Origin: Bacillota bacterium
GTDB lineage: Bacteria > Bacillota_C > Negativicutes > JAEYSJ01
Assembly (NCBI GenBank): GCA_023434855.1
Contig: JAEYSJ010000083.1
Coordinates: 1-23,837, forward strand
Reading direction: 5' to 3'
DNA: 23,837 nucleotides
The notes beneath the pieces were generated by a model. The model did not search any database. It was not told where the DNA came from and worked only from the letters and a program-made list of their open reading frames with translations. Both the position numbers and the translations under genes were made by a program. Of the stretch, positions 23,512 through 23,837 are shown one piece after another (positions within the stretch are counted from its first letter, which is position 1; each line of letters begins with the position of its first letter).

Positions 23512-23837
23512 TTAAATCAGTCTTACAATAATCCTATGGAAAACATCCACAACTAAATCGAAAGCAGTCGATGCTTCCCGAATTGCATGGTATACTTCAG
23601 TCAGTTTCAGCGCTTCCATGGCATCATTCCCTTTGAAAATTGCTGCCAATGACTCCCTGTAGGCGTTTTGGGTTGCTGTATACGATTTACGCATGGCATC
23701 AATCACCGCACCAGCTTTCTGTGGTTCTCCTGCCAATAATGCGGTTCCTTTTGCTAATTCGGCAGTACCGGCTGCTAAGTTTGCGGCCATATCGATTATT
23801 GCTCCATCAACAGCAACGGAGTAGGCTTGTACAGATA
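23512..23837 (-). CDS. DUF47/PhoU-like protein, C-terminal part (5' end outside window)
   Basis: The minus-strand frame runs open to the right edge of the window, so only the last ~108 residues are seen; the internal ATG at 23790 is not the true start. The segment is all alpha-helical, with AVIDAMRKSYTATQNAYRES, LAAIFKGNDAMEALKLTEVY and the ending REASTAFDLVVDVFHRIIVR, the pattern of the last two helices of DUF47 (PhoU-like) proteins. In other bacteria these are usually cotranscribed with a PiT-type phosphate permease and adjust its activity; that gene would lie further along the minus strand, either upstream outside the window or not present. It converges on the histidine kinase gene, with 15 bases between the two stop codons and no terminator hairpin. 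Confidence 0.75.
   Translation of the reverse strand, partial: SVQAYSVAVDGAIIDMAANLAAGTAELAKGTALLAGEPQKAGAVIDAMRKSYTATQNAYRESLAAIFKGNDAMEALKLTEVYHAIREASTAFDLVVDVFHRIIVRLI

Noticed and set aside
23493..23520. Direct repeat TTAAATCAG flanking 10 bases between the convergent genes as an insertion scar or attachment site
   Set aside because: Only nine bases long, partly inside both stop-codon regions, with no mobile element nearby.

Overview
The window looks like chromosome of a diderm, Gram-negative-walled Firmicute, most plausibly a Negativicute of the Sporomusa/Pelosinus type. This is inference. The genes need an outer membrane (two-partner secretion, TonB/ExbBD, OmpH/Skp, PgaA porin), while ribosome binding sites are strong AGGAGG-like sequences, introns of intergenic DNA are AT-rich with Firmicute-style promoters and terminators, and GTG starts are used.

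Left part (1-9700) is an adhesin export locus. It begins with the 3' end of a GLUG-repeat surface protein, followed on the same strand by exbB, exbD, tonB, a small unnamed protein and an OmpH/Skp periplasmic chaperone, closed by a terminator at 3471-3508. A new promoter (3541-3569) then reads through a long structured leader with a terminator and mutually exclusive antiterminator pairing (about 3614-3715) into tpsB (FhaC-type outer-membrane transporter) and tpsA (1393-residue filamentous-haemagglutinin-like adhesin with a Pro/Ala-rich tail), which ends at a strong terminator (9655-9695).

Middle part (9700-18640) is a poly-beta-1,6-N-acetylglucosamine (PNAG) locus in the order pgaC-pgaD-pgaA-pgaB-pgaB. 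It is preceded by a candidate sigma-54 promoter and a possible 19-codon leader ORF. pgaD has an extra N-terminal membrane module and pgaB is present as two tandem, catalytically intact paralogues.

Right part (18640-23837) is signalling: a REC-PAS-PAS-GGDEF-HD-GYP protein able in principle both to make and degrade cyclic di-GMP, a soluble GAF/PAS histidine kinase with its own promoter, and, convergent on the minus strand, the C-terminal part of a DUF47/PhoU-like protein cut by the window edge.

Together the genes read as a biofilm/surface-attachment island: a secreted adhesin, an exopolysaccharide machine whose PgaC/PgaD synthase is in known relatives activated by cyclic di-GMP, and the enzyme and kinase that could set the cyclic di-GMP level. 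The least explained elements are the attenuator in front of tpsB-tpsA, the coupling of a TonB energiser and OmpH to two-partner secretion, and the extended PgaD.
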